DNA of 45,166 nucleotides, from positions 1 through 45,166 of the forward strand of contig CAZVIH010000024.1 in the NCBI GenBank assembly GCA_964627755.1. Reading direction: 5' to 3'. The DNA is from B10-G9 sp964627755 (GTDB taxonomy: Bacteria; Chloroflexota; Anaerolineae; Anaerolineales; UBA11858). Under the pieces are notes generated by a model that saw only the letters and a program-made list of their open reading frames with translations, did not search any database and was not told the origin of the DNA. Below are positions 16,458 through 23,988 of this stretch, one piece after another (position 1 is the first letter of the stretch; every line of letters starts with the position of its first letter). The position numbers were made by a program, and so were the translations under genes.

Positions 16458-16501
16458 CGCTGTTAGGTTCCTGTAAGGTCGCTGTTAAGCTCCTGTAAGT
16501 C
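16458..16501 (+). repeat. 22-bp tandem direct repeat upstream of pilA
   Basis: Two adjacent copies of CGCTGTTARGYTCCTGTAAG plus two variable bases (16458-16479 and 16480-16501), with 18 of 22 positions identical. They lie about 120 bases ahead of the pilA start, in the 231-base gap after pilT. The spacing of about two helical turns suits a protein binding as a tandem dimer. No promoter can be fixed with confidence. Confidence 0.55.
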
Positions 16502-16618
16502 GATCAGCCCTGAAATGTGTTTTACTTAAAGCGTAAGACCGATCATAAGAATAGATCCATATTCTATCAACCATTGATCAGTTGTCAAAATTATCAATTT
16601 TTATTAAGGAGAAAGATC

Positions 16619-16957
16619 ATGTTTACGAAACTATTCAAGAAAGAAGGCGGCTTCACCCTCGTCGAGCTGCTGGTCACCATCGCCATCCTGGCAGTGCTGT
16701 TTGGCATCACCACCCTGACCCTGAGTGGAGTTGGTTCAAATGCTACATCAGTAACATGCGCTGCAGAAGTATCTGTTGTTCAATCTGCGATTGATATATA
16801 CTTAGCAGCGGACGCTGCTACAGTTGTAGCAGGATCTGGAGTGAAAGTTGGCCCTACAACTACCGGGTTTGGGAAGTACCTCCGATCAGAGTCGTTGGGA
16901 CTCTATTCTTGGGACACTGCGGGAGTTCTGACCCCAGGAACATGCCCCGCTCCCTAA
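16619..16957 (+). CDS. pilA: Major type IV pilin (PilA)
   Basis: 112 residues. An 11-residue leader ends EGG before FTLVELLVTIAILAVLFGI, a textbook class III signal with Phe +1 and Glu +5. The head is small and has two cysteines (SVTCAAEV and PGTCPAP) that could form the C-terminal disulphide loop of type IV pilins. AAGGAG lies 8 bases upstream of ATG 16619. It is separated from pilT by 231 bases and followed by a strong terminator, so it is probably transcribed on its own at high level. Confidence 0.88.
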   Translation: MFTKLFKKEGGFTLVELLVTIAILAVLFGITTLTLSGVGSNATSVTCAAEVSVVQSAIDIYLAADAATVVAGSGVKVGPTTTGFGKYLRSESLGLYSWDTAGVLTPGTCPAP

Positions 16958-17267
16958 GTTCTGAGATAAAATATCAATATATAAGATCTTTAAACTCAAC
17001 AAAAACAGCGCCTTCAAAAAAAGGCGCTGTTTTTGTGTGGAGGTAGATCAGGTTTTGGTATGATTGTATTTATTAACAGCAGCCACTTTATTATGATTTT
17101 TGTGATATAAATAATAATTGATTAAGGGCATTGATCCTTGACATCCAAGCCGGAAGGATTGGTTTTTGGATAAATCATACATTGCACTTTCCTTCTATAA
17201 CACCCCGCCCTGATCTTGAGCAGTTTCCCAATACTGCGCCCAACACCCACATATCAAGCGAGGAAAA
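16958..17267. other. Intergenic region after pilA
   Basis: 310 bases holding the pilA terminator (17001-17034) and an AT-rich stretch (17060-17120). No gene or conserved RNA recognised in it. Confidence 0.5.
17001..17034 (+). terminator. Intrinsic terminator of pilA
   Basis: A perfect 14-bp stem AAAAACAGCGCCTT/AAGGCGCTGTTTTT with a 6-nt loop and a T run at the end. Symmetric, so it may also act on the other strand. Confidence 0.88.
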
Positions 17268-17696
17268 ATGGCAAATCAACCCACTCCTGACCAAAAATCA
17301 ATCATCGGAAAAATACAAACGAGTCTGAAGAAAACCGACAAGATCATCAAGAAAAAGAAAACAACCAATACCAGATTGCTGGTTACAGGGATGACAACCT
17401 CGGCAGCGTCCACTCTGGTTGCTGGTGTGACTTCAGCAGGTGGACCGGTCATCGGGTCTGGTATTGAAGGTTGGCGATTGGCTTGTATAACAGCAGCCGT
17501 TTTAAGTTTTGTTGCCACAATCAGCACGGGGATCAGCCAGCAATTGAAAGATAACGACAGTCTCAGCGAGGCATCCATCTGCCTTAGCCGGCTCAGATCC
17601 CTGGACTTGAGCATCACCACAGGGACAAGCACCTGGGAAGAAATCATGCAGGAATACCAAAAGATCGCCAGCCTTTATCCTGAATTCATCTCCTAA
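17268..17696 (+). CDS. Small two-TM protein, SLATT/DUF4231-like
   Basis: 142 residues. A basic, coiled-coil-like N-terminus (KKTDKIIKKKK) is followed by two hydrophobic segments (about 36-60 and 68-85) and a helical tail ending EIMQEYQKIASLYPEF. This layout and the closing Y-x-x-I-x-x-x-x-P pattern resemble SLATT-domain (DUF4231) proteins, membrane effectors often found in conflict systems, but no sensor or nuclease gene is adjacent and the match is by eye. GAGGAAAA precedes the ATG. Confidence 0.55.
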   Translation: MANQPTPDQKSIIGKIQTSLKKTDKIIKKKKTTNTRLLVTGMTTSAASTLVAGVTSAGGPVIGSGIEGWRLACITAAVLSFVATISTGISQQLKDNDSLSEASICLSRLRSLDLSITTGTSTWEEIMQEYQKIASLYPEFIS

Positions 17697-17740
17697 CCAA
17701 CTAAGTATTTAAGATAGTTGCTGCCAATCAACCAATAAAT

Positions 17741-17762
17741 CCGCCTTTCCGGCGGGTTTTTT
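17741..17762 (+). terminator. Intrinsic terminator after the two-TM gene
   Basis: CCGCC-TTTCC-GGCGG hairpin followed by six T (17757-17762), about 45 bases after the stop. Confidence 0.8.
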
Positions 17763-17898
17763 GTAGTGTACTATAGGAATAGACTCTGTTTCCATCTGGT
17801 GAGGGAATCATTAAGAGCAAATTTTTTAGGGATTTGTAACATTCCAAGCAATAAAACCGTTTTATAAGAAAACCAATTATTTTTGGAAATCTGATATG

Positions 17899-17904
17899 TA
17901 TAAT
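17899..17904 (+). promoter_or_regulatory. Possible -10 element before the lipoprotein gene
   Basis: TATAAT, 33 bases before the ATG at 17937 and preceded by TG. No good -35 box is visible. Confidence 0.35.
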
Positions 17905-17936
17905 AGTAAGTAGTTTTATAATTCAGGAGGTAATCT

Positions 17937-19028
17937 ATGATCCGCCGTCCATCCAAATCTCTCATTCTGGTTGTGCTTCTTTTATTTATATCCGCTATTG
18001 CCTGCAACCTGTCCCAAGCTACCGAGTCTGGAGCTGCTCAAACTATCCAGGTCCTGGAAACCGAGGTCGCCCGGCAGCAAAACAATTCGGACGATGTCCA
18101 GGAAGCTGAACAGGTAGACGAACAGGAATCTGATCCAGAACCTACAGCCACTGAAACACCAGAGCCTACCATTGAGCCTACTATTGAACACCTGGTTCAG
18201 CCGGGTGAGCCAGGATCGGCCAACACCTGGGTCACAGATACATCAACAAAAGCTATTGCACACACCCGGGAGTCCGGTGCTGACCTTTTTTATACCAACC
18301 AATACGAGCGGCCTTTTACATCTCAGGTGATGGATTATGCAGCCCATATTGACCTGACCCGTGTCAACCTGAATTTTTCTGACCCCTGGGTTTATGTCAC
18401 TTTTAATCTGGAAGGATCGCCGCCAGCAGATTCCACAGCTACCTATTCCCTGGAGCTAGACCTGGACAGCGACGGCCGGGGTGACTGGTTGATATCAGGC
18501 CAGGTGCCTGCTGGAAATGAATGGACAACAGACGGCGCCAGAGCCTACCAGGATCTGAACGACGATGTGGGTGGTCCCGCGCCTATGAGTGCCGACCCTC
18601 CCAATTCCAGTCGGGATGGATACGAAACGATAACATTTGACGAAGGGATTGGAAACGATCCGGACGCTGTCTGGGTCCGCCGAGATCCGGGCGACGTTAA
18701 TAACGTACAGCTGGCGTTCAAATATAGTTTAATCGGAAGCGATAATACTTTCGCTTTTGGAGGCTGGGCTGATGATGGTTTGAAAGATCCGGGTGCATAT
18801 GACTACAACGACTTTATGACTTTCGATGAAGCTGGTTCCACCTTTGCGGCAAACAGCAGATACCCCATCAAGGGACTGGAATTGCTTGACTCCACCTGCC
18901 GCTGGGCTTACGGCTACACCCCCACCACGGCTATCCCGGGACTCTGCCCGTTACCGGTGACACCCACACCCACTCGCACTCCTACACTCACGCCCACCCC
19001 GACAAACACACCAATTATTGTATACTAA
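17937..19028 (+). CDS. Lipoprotein of unknown function, C-terminally truncated
   Basis: 363 residues. Signal peptide with a lipobox-like SAIAC (Cys23), an acidic coiled region (about 30-65), a TPT-like spacer, and a beta-rich domain (about 80-335) with YSLELDLDSDGRGDWLISGQ and DVNNVQLAFKYSLI, resembling secreted domains that describe graded quantities. A second Thr/Pro linker (TPTPTRTPTLTPTPTNTP) leads to a stop after IIVY. Such linkers normally introduce another domain, and remnants of one follow at 19039-19206, so the present end looks like the result of decay. AGGAGGT precedes the ATG. Confidence 0.75.
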   Translation: MIRRPSKSLILVVLLLFISAIACNLSQATESGAAQTIQVLETEVARQQNNSDDVQEAEQVDEQESDPEPTATETPEPTIEPTIEHLVQPGEPGSANTWVTDTSTKAIAHTRESGADLFYTNQYERPFTSQVMDYAAHIDLTRVNLNFSDPWVYVTFNLEGSPPADSTATYSLELDLDSDGRGDWLISGQVPAGNEWTTDGARAYQDLNDDVGGPAPMSADPPNSSRDGYETITFDEGIGNDPDAVWVRRDPGDVNNVQLAFKYSLIGSDNTFAFGGWADDGLKDPGAYDYNDFMTFDEAGSTFAANSRYPIKGLELLDSTCRWAYGYTPTTAIPGLCPLPVTPTPTRTPTLTPTPTNTPIIVY

Positions 19029-19038
19029 CATCCAGACC

Positions 19039-19206
19039 AATTCTGCCGGGGAGTATAACTTCAAAGAACTTGCCGCCGGAACCTACTGCATCACTATCGT
19101 TAATCCGGATCCATCCTGTGGGGCTGACGGCTAATCACTGTCCCCAGCGGACCGTCACTATTGGGCCCGGCGAACACAAGCTGACCGCCTGATTCGGTTA
19201 CGACTG
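19039..19206 (+). pseudogene. Decayed C-terminal SdrD/CNA-B-like domain of the lipoprotein
   Basis: Translation in one frame gives TNSAGEYNFKELAAGTYCI with VNPDPSCGADG, then TAA, then SLSP; in a shifted frame it continues VTIGPGEHKLTA, TGA, FGYD and a final stop. This is the end of a CNA-B/SdrD-like beta domain of the type found behind TPT linkers in these secreted proteins. At least one nonsense change and one frameshift separate it from the lipoprotein's reading frame. Confidence 0.6.
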
Positions 19207-19250
19207 ACATGTTTGTTAGGCTGAGGGTTTTCCAATCGAAGAATTAAATA

Positions 19251-19287
19251 GAAAAGAAGATCTCTAGAAAGAGGTCTTCTTTTTTTT
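19251..19287. terminator. Intrinsic terminator beside tRNA-Glu
   Basis: An 11-bp stem (AGAAGATCTCT/AGAGGTCTTCT, 19255-19280) with a 4-nt loop, T run 19281-19287 on the + side and an A-rich flank on the - side. It can end transcription of the tRNA from the right and the lipoprotein remnant from the left. Confidence 0.75.
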
Positions 19288-19289
19288 GG

Positions 19290-19362
19290 TGCCCCCACGG
19301 GGACTCGAACCCCGGTTTTAGCCTTGAGAGGGCTATGTCCTGGGCCACTAGACGATGGGGGC
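19290..19362 (-). tRNA. tRNA-Glu (anticodon CUC)
   Basis: 73 bases without encoded CCA. Acceptor GCCCCCA/TGGGGGC, D-arm beginning CGTCTAGTGG, anticodon stem TAGCC/GGCTA around loop CTCTCAA (anticodon CTC), and T-arm CGGGGTTCGAGTCCCCG. The pattern is that of bacterial tRNA-Glu and reads GAG. Confidence 0.95.
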
Positions 19363-19472
19363 AAAGCGAAATCATTTTAACACGCCATAACCTCTCCGTC
19401 AACAAAACCCCATCCCGGCTTTGCCTGAACCTGTTAGAATACTCCCAGATCAAATCCAACAAGGGAGATCCC

Positions 19473-19979
19473 ATGCCTCATAAAGTCACCGCCAAACAGC
19501 ATAACTCCAGGATGTGTTTTGTTTGCGGCCTAAAAAACTCATCCGGTTTACACGCTTCCTTTTACGAAGTGGAAGGGGACCAACTGGTAGCCCTCTTTAC
19601 TCCCTGTGAGGAGCACCAGGGATATCCGGATCGGATGCACGGCGGGTTGGCGGCCACCATCCTGGATGAAACCATCGGTCGGGCCATGAATATCAACCAG
19701 AATGAAATCTGGGGGGTCACTGTAGAGTTTAATGTACGCTACAAAAAACCAGTCCCGCTTGATGTGGAGCTGCGGGTTGTGGGGCGCATCACCAATCAAA
19801 ACCGGCGTCTCTTTGAAGGCACCGGTGAGATTTTATTGCCCAGTGGAGAAGTGGCCGTGGAAGGTCGCGGCAAATACATCAAACTCCCCCTGGACGAGAT
19901 CGCTGATTTTGATTATGAAGAACAGGAATGGAAAGCCGTGCCTGAAGAGGGGGATCCAGAAGAGATTGAACTTCCCTGA
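19473..19979 (+). CDS. PaaI-type hotdog thioesterase
   Basis: 168 residues, single hotdog fold (PaaI/YigI-like acyl-CoA thioesterase family). Key features are CFVCGLKNSSGLHASF near the N-terminus and HGGLAATILDETIGRAM, the helix with the catalytic acid region of the PaaI family; VTVEFNVRYKKPVPLDVEL is the typical following strand. The tail is acidic. AAGGGAGA precedes ATG 19473; the frame continues upstream into the tRNA gene and that part is not coding. The substrate is unknown. Confidence 0.82.
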   Translation: MPHKVTAKQHNSRMCFVCGLKNSSGLHASFYEVEGDQLVALFTPCEEHQGYPDRMHGGLAATILDETIGRAMNINQNEIWGVTVEFNVRYKKPVPLDVELRVVGRITNQNRRLFEGTGEILLPSGEVAVEGRGKYIKLPLDEIADFDYEEQEWKAVPEEGDPEEIELP

Positions 19980-19987
19980 CAGAGAAC

Positions 19988-20127
19988 AAAACTTCCGAAG
20001 TTTTTAGGAAACCACCTTCACCAGACTGCAGGTCCAATAACTTCGGATGCTTATTTGTAGTGTACAGAAATCCGAAGTCAGCTGAAGATCAATTTGGGGG
20101 AACCATTGTCCTGAAGACTTCGGATTT
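19988..20127. repeat. Cluster of inverted ACTTCGGAT repeats
   Basis: Four related sites in 140 bases: CTTCCGAAG (near 19991), ACTTCGGAT (near 20040), AAATCCGAAGTC (20068-20079) and GACTTCGGATTT (20116-20127). The last two are a perfect 12-bp inverted pair with 36 bases between. They lie between convergent genes and probably act in transcript ending, although the spacing of the outer pair is unusual for a simple terminator. Confidence 0.55.
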
Positions 20128-20133
20128 ATTTGG

Positions 20134-20667
20134 TCATTCTTTTTTTTCTTCCAACAGCGCTTTTAATCCTTCCAGGCGCGGATCAATATGCTCATTTTTA
20201 TGACCGCAGTCTTCCAGATTCAAGTTCACTCCGCAGGTTGGGCATAATCCCTTGCATTCATCTTTGCAGACCTGGCGGATAGGAATATCCAATAAAGCGT
20301 AATCGCGAATAAGGGGTGTTAGATCGATCGCGCCGTCGGAAGGCAAGAACTGCTCCCCCAAATCATTCTCGGCATTGTCCACAGGATGGGAGGAAAAAAT
20401 TTCCGTAAAATCAATGTTAACTGGCTGCCAATAAGGGTCCAGACAACGGCAGCAGGACAGCTCCGTTAAAGCCTTGATCTTGCCTTCAACTACCACCCCA
20501 TCTTCAGCAACCGATACAGTGATTAAACCCTGAATATCCACCAGCAAAAAATCGTCCGGCAGCTTCAGCTGGGGAAAGTTAAAATCAAATTTTTTATAAG
20601 TTCCAGGGGCCCCCTTGACCAGGAAGCTGACATCCAGCCGCAGGGGATCATTCTTTTTGATACTCAT
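20134..20667 (-). CDS. yceD: YceD/DUF177 family protein
   Basis: 177 residues of the YceD (DUF177) family, small cytosolic proteins linked in other bacteria to 23S rRNA accumulation. Signature pieces: LTELSCCRCLDPYWQPV, a DLTPLIRDYALLDIPI segment, and the C-terminal CKDECKGLCPTCGVNLN, four cysteines that look like a metal site. The usual partner rpmF (L32) does not follow; instead the inverted-repeat cluster lies immediately downstream. ATG 20667 is used; an in-frame TTG two codons upstream is possible. Confidence 0.85.
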   Translation of the reverse strand: MSIKKNDPLRLDVSFLVKGAPGTYKKFDFNFPQLKLPDDFLLVDIQGLITVSVAEDGVVVEGKIKALTELSCCRCLDPYWQPVNIDFTEIFSSHPVDNAENDLGEQFLPSDGAIDLTPLIRDYALLDIPIRQVCKDECKGLCPTCGVNLNLEDCGHKNEHIDPRLEGLKALLEEKKE

Positions 20668-20782
20668 GGTCAATCACCAGTCCGGGATTTCAGCTTTAAT
20701 TAAAGAAAAATCCCACCTCTTCGTTGGATTTCCATCAGTATATATTATAACTTAATCCCACCACATCAGATGGCATGCTGGT

Positions 20783-20788
20783 TATAAT
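20783..20788 (+). promoter_or_regulatory. Possible -10 element for the DUF2877 gene
   Basis: TATAAT 20 bases before the ATG at 20808. No clear -35 box. It would give a very short leader. Confidence 0.35.
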
Positions 20789-20807
20789 TCCTTTCAGGAA
20801 CAACCTT

Positions 20808-21749
20808 ATGGAATTAAACATCAGCTGCATCGGCAGCTTCGCACTGCAGGTCCTGGAGCGTTCAAGGGGTTCTCGGGTTTCCGGGATCGCTTCCCGGGGA
20901 ATATATCTTCAACCTGAGGATGACTTGACCCTCTACCTGTCACTTGAAGAATTCCCTGGCCCATTGACACTGAACATTAAAAAGGGGTCTGCTCTGCTGG
21001 AAAAAATCAAAGCAGGATGCTCTGCCCGGTTCTATTCCGGAGAATTACAATTCCCAGACCAGAAGATCACTATCTCCCTAGAAAGCAGTAAAATCTGGCA
21101 TCCTCCCCGGGTAGACAACAAGCTAAAGTCCATTCCCGGACATTTTGATTCAATTCTTTCCCTCGTCAACAAATTGACTCCTGAAAATCCCTACCTGCCC
21201 TTGTTGTCCAATAACCCTGGCCAGATCCCTGGCGCGCCTGTGATTGGAGAAAGGATTCTAAACCTCCAGAATGGCCTAAACACCGGAGCTCCGGAGAAGA
21301 TTTTGGACGGAGCAATCAAGCTGCTGGGATTGGGTCCCGGGCTGACACCGCTGGGAGATGATTTCCTGCTCGGTGTACTTCTAACTTTCAACAGATGGGG
21401 GCAAATATTATCACCCGATCTGCCGGATATGCCTAAGGGTGACTCACCTGTCCTGAGCGCAAGCGAAAGGTTCAGGCGCCGCCACAATATGATCACTGAT
21501 CTAAACCAGATCATTCTGGAAAATGCTCGGTTGAAAACAACCCAAATAAGCACCTCCCTGCTAACCTGCGCGATAGAGGGGGCAGCCGATGAACGACTGA
21601 TTAAGTTATTGGATGGGTTAGTCTCCGGGGTTGAAATCACTCAGAATGAGATCAGGAATTTACTTCGCTGGGGAAACTCCTCCGGTATTACTGTACTGGC
21701 GGGCATGATCAGCGCGTTAAAAACAAAGGACACGGCTCCTTCGGAATAA
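20808..21749 (+). CDS. allH: DUF2877 family protein, AllH-like (oxamate carbamoyltransferase subunit family)
   Basis: 313 residues. The DUF2877 signature LGLGPGLTPLGDDFLLG lies near residue 170, preceded by GAPVIGERI. In E. coli the DUF2877 protein YlbF (AllH) works with FdrA (AllF) and the DUF1116 protein YlbE (AllG) as oxamate carbamoyltransferase in anaerobic allantoin use. Homologues of those two lie 19-23 kb away at 40232 and 42422 on the other strand, so this gene is likely the third subunit, separated from the operon. ATG 20808 is preceded by AGGAAC; the upstream in-frame start is within the promoter region. Confidence 0.78.
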   Translation: MELNISCIGSFALQVLERSRGSRVSGIASRGIYLQPEDDLTLYLSLEEFPGPLTLNIKKGSALLEKIKAGCSARFYSGELQFPDQKITISLESSKIWHPPRVDNKLKSIPGHFDSILSLVNKLTPENPYLPLLSNNPGQIPGAPVIGERILNLQNGLNTGAPEKILDGAIKLLGLGPGLTPLGDDFLLGVLLTFNRWGQILSPDLPDMPKGDSPVLSASERFRRRHNMITDLNQIILENARLKTTQISTSLLTCAIEGAADERLIKLLDGLVSGVEITQNEIRNLLRWGNSSGITVLAGMISALKTKDTAPSE

Positions 21750-21759
21750 ACCGTGTCCT
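21720..21759 (-). terminator. Intrinsic terminator between convergent genes, overlapping the DUF2877 stop
   Basis: A 9-bp stem AGGACACGG/CCGTGTCCT (21727-21735 and 21751-21759). On the - strand it is followed by TTTGTTTTTAA, so it ends the lipoprotein gene on that strand. The stem arm lies inside the last codons of the DUF2877 gene. Confidence 0.75.
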
Positions 21760-21775
21760 GATATTTCTCAACGAT

Positions 21776-22945
21776 TTATGGCAGCGGAACACCTCCGGGT
21801 TTAGCCGGTCGGGAGGCTGTACCGCCGCAGGTCCAGTTCCAGTCCGCAATTACAATATTTTCCACTCTACCATTCGGGGGCATAGTGATCGTTTTTAGGT
21901 TCCTTCCACAGGAAGGGTTCTGCCCGGTATATCCACCTGACACATAAGGCATATCGCCTACACCCTGAGCATAAGCCACAACCTGATAATCACCCGGCGA
22001 GACAGTCATCTGATAATAGGGATGTCCAGTTAAAGACGTGTGAATCCACCAATAAGTCCCGTCACTAAGATTGAAGAACACCACCAAAACCGGACTGCTT
22101 CCGCCATTCATTGAATCCATGAGATAAGGGGGAGCCGAACTCATATCCACCATCCCTGAGATCACACCCGGAGTCTGATCTTCTGGATCAGGAGTCAGCG
22201 TGGGCAGAATCTCCACTGTTGGGAGAGGCTCGGCATTAGGGTCCCGGTCAATATAAGGTTGGATCCACACCGCCCATTGATTTTCATAATCTTCCTGCGG
22301 CCTCAACACCAAATAAAACTCAACTGTCTGGCCAGCCAGTGAACTCAGATCAGCAGATACCTCCTGAGGACCGTCTCCTGTATTGTGTTCCCACCTCCAT
22401 CCTGTATCCCGATTACTTCCTTCCGGAATATATTCTAAGGAGAACTCCAGATCACAATCTGCATCACCCTGGCAGGCAATGGAAGAATGAAAAGTATCCC
22501 CGGGGTATACAGTAAAAGGAGGATATTTACCGAACAAACCAATCCCGGTTGGATAGCCGCTTCCTGACAGCCCAATCAAAAGGGGTGCCTCTACCGAGAC
22601 CATACCTTCCAACACGGTATGATCTGTTGCTTCAAGGTAAGCTCCCTCTGCTTCATCTAAATTCATCGGGCAGGGAAGATGGGTGGCATTCGTGGACCAG
22701 ACAGCATTGCAAACCTCAGCCACAAAGTCATAAGCCACTCGGTCCGGGTCAGGAGGATCTACTTCAAGGATATTAGGCGTAACGGAAGCAGGGATCTCCG
22801 CTACCAGCTCTGTTTCCGTGGGTGGAATTTCCGTAGAGAGAGTTTCATCAATAAGGGGGAGAGAAGGTTCTTCAATGGGTTTATTGCAAGCTGTCATCAG
22901 GAAAACCACAATAATGACCAGGAACAGGAGTTGTCTTTTATTCAT
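21776..22945 (-). CDS. Lipoprotein of unknown function
   Basis: 389 residues. Signal peptide and lipobox MTAC (Cys20), acidic Thr/Pro linker (about 22-65), a beta-rich domain (about 68-240) with VCNAVWSTNATHLPCP and an NQWAVWIQPYI block, a TLTPDPEDQTPG linker, and a carboxypeptidase-regulatory-like domain (about 255-385) with SPGDYQVVAYAQG and GRNLKTITMPPNGRVENIVIADW. A related surface protein in other Chloroflexota is annotated only as hypothetical. Role unknown. Confidence 0.75.
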   Translation of the reverse strand: MNKRQLLFLVIIVVFLMTACNKPIEEPSLPLIDETLSTEIPPTETELVAEIPASVTPNILEVDPPDPDRVAYDFVAEVCNAVWSTNATHLPCPMNLDEAEGAYLEATDHTVLEGMVSVEAPLLIGLSGSGYPTGIGLFGKYPPFTVYPGDTFHSSIACQGDADCDLEFSLEYIPEGSNRDTGWRWEHNTGDGPQEVSADLSSLAGQTVEFYLVLRPQEDYENQWAVWIQPYIDRDPNAEPLPTVEILPTLTPDPEDQTPGVISGMVDMSSAPPYLMDSMNGGSSPVLVVFFNLSDGTYWWIHTSLTGHPYYQMTVSPGDYQVVAYAQGVGDMPYVSGGYTGQNPSCGRNLKTITMPPNGRVENIVIADWNWTCGGTASRPAKPGGVPLP

Positions 22946-22970
22946 TGAACCTCACTGATAAGTTAAATAG

Positions 22971-23003
22971 AGGATACGATTTCCTTAGAGGAAACCGTAT
23001 CCT
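22971..23003. terminator. Intrinsic hairpin between lipoprotein and cyclase genes
   Basis: A 14-bp stem with one mismatch (AGGATACG-TTTCCT / AGGAAA-CGTATCCT) and a 3-nt loop, 20 bases after the cyclase stop. The T run is weak. Confidence 0.6.
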
Positions 23004-23022
23004 AATTCTATCTTTAATTATC

Positions 23023-23892
23023 CTATTTGCTCAGTTTGTCGAGGCTAGCCACATGATCAGAATTGATCCCATCCCCAAATTTGGTTTTTTTCATACCCTC
23101 TTTTTTCTTCATCAACTCATCATATCTATCATCTTCCACAAAGGCCACACAGCGGCCAATGCTGGCTTCCCCGTCCACAAAACGCCAGGGGAAAAAGCCG
23201 ATCTGGACTCGTTGGTTGAGCAGCAAGTCGATATCCCCGCCAATGCATTCTGCATGAATGATACCGTGCGGGAACAATTCTATATGCATCAACTGGTACT
23301 TGCTGTCATCATAGAATTCTGCCAGGCTTTTACCGTATTTCTTCTGGAAAACATCTTCAGCCTCACGGGCCTGACGCGGCATCCAGTCCCGGATGATGGT
23401 ATTCATGGGGTGATCGGCGCTGCCGCAATCCACACCCAGCCAGCGCAGCTTTTTCTTTTTAGCCCATTCAGCAAATTCACGGTCCGGTCCGGGATGTTTC
23501 ACCATGTAGCGAATCTCATCTGCGGTCGGCTGATCCCATCCAAAATGATGATAACCGGTATGAATGATCAGGATATCGCCTTCCTTCACCTCAACCCGAT
23601 CTTCGATCATCTCGCTGGTGTAAACCTGGTAATCACCAACCGCGTCACTCAGATCGACAACCACACCATCATGCACCAGAAAATCCAGCTCCAGCTCGGC
23701 AATATCCTTGCCTGGTGTATAAAAATGGATCTCTCCGTCCAGATGGGTGCCCACATGATTGGAATGGGTCACAACCATCCCGTTGGCGCCATTGGGCGCC
23801 AGACGTTTAAAATACTTCACTTCCAGGGGTATATAGGTCGGCCAGGGCGGAGTGCCGACACCAAGGGGTATGGTCAGATCGATTAATTTCAT
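23023..23892 (-). CDS. Cyclase-family metal-dependent hydrolase
   Basis: 289 residues, PF04199 family (kynurenine formamidase, isatin hydrolase and relatives), which hydrolyse cyclic or N-acyl amides with a divalent metal. The metal motif H46-V-G-T-H50-L-D52-G is complete. Further family blocks: GDILIIHTGYH, RWLGVDCGSADHPMNT and LFPHGIIHAECIGGDIDLL. AGGAGGAAAA precedes the ATG. It follows the decarboxylase genes on the same strand after a strong hairpin; a ring-opening or amide-cleaving step is the expected job, with substrate unknown. The middle is longer than in short bacterial members, and it resembles both halves of the double cyclase at 38529. Confidence 0.85.
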   Translation of the reverse strand: MKLIDLTIPLGVGTPPWPTYIPLEVKYFKRLAPNGANGMVVTHSNHVGTHLDGEIHFYTPGKDIAELELDFLVHDGVVVDLSDAVGDYQVYTSEMIEDRVEVKEGDILIIHTGYHHFGWDQPTADEIRYMVKHPGPDREFAEWAKKKKLRWLGVDCGSADHPMNTIIRDWMPRQAREAEDVFQKKYGKSLAEFYDDSKYQLMHIELFPHGIIHAECIGGDIDLLLNQRVQIGFFPWRFVDGEASIGRCVAFVEDDRYDELMKKKEGMKKTKFGDGINSDHVASLDKLSK

Positions 23893-23920
23893 GGTTTTTC
23901 CTCCAAAATAAATATTAAAT

Positions 23921-23979
23921 TAGGGACTGGGTCCTTGGGATAATTAAGGGACTGAGTCCTTGGGAAGGACTCAGTCCCT
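23921..23979. repeat. Perfect 15-bp hairpin with a half-copy beside it
   Basis: AGGGACTGAGTCCTT (23947-23961), loop GGG, AAGGACTCAGTCCCT (23965-23979). A second left arm, AGGGACTGGGTCCTT, lies at 23922-23936. Located between the decarboxylase beta-subunit stop and the cyclase start, where it could reduce transcription into the cyclase or protect the upstream mRNA. No long T run on the - strand. Confidence 0.65.
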
Positions 23980-23988
23980 CTAAATTAA

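Noticed and set aside
19171..19206. A second in-frame TGA (LTA-stop-FGYD) that could be read as selenocysteine
   Set aside because: The same remnant also has a TAA and a frameshift, the position is not a Cys in this domain type, and no SECIS hairpin follows; it is decay.
19029..19362. Integrated element at tRNA-Glu
   Set aside because: The lipoprotein remnant abuts the tRNA, but there is no integrase gene and no repeat of the tRNA 3' end nearby.
22945..23886. Long open frame (313 codons) on the + strand opposite the cyclase gene
   Set aside because: It is the antisense shadow of the cyclase, whose protein has full family motifs; the + product resembles nothing and has no ribosome site.
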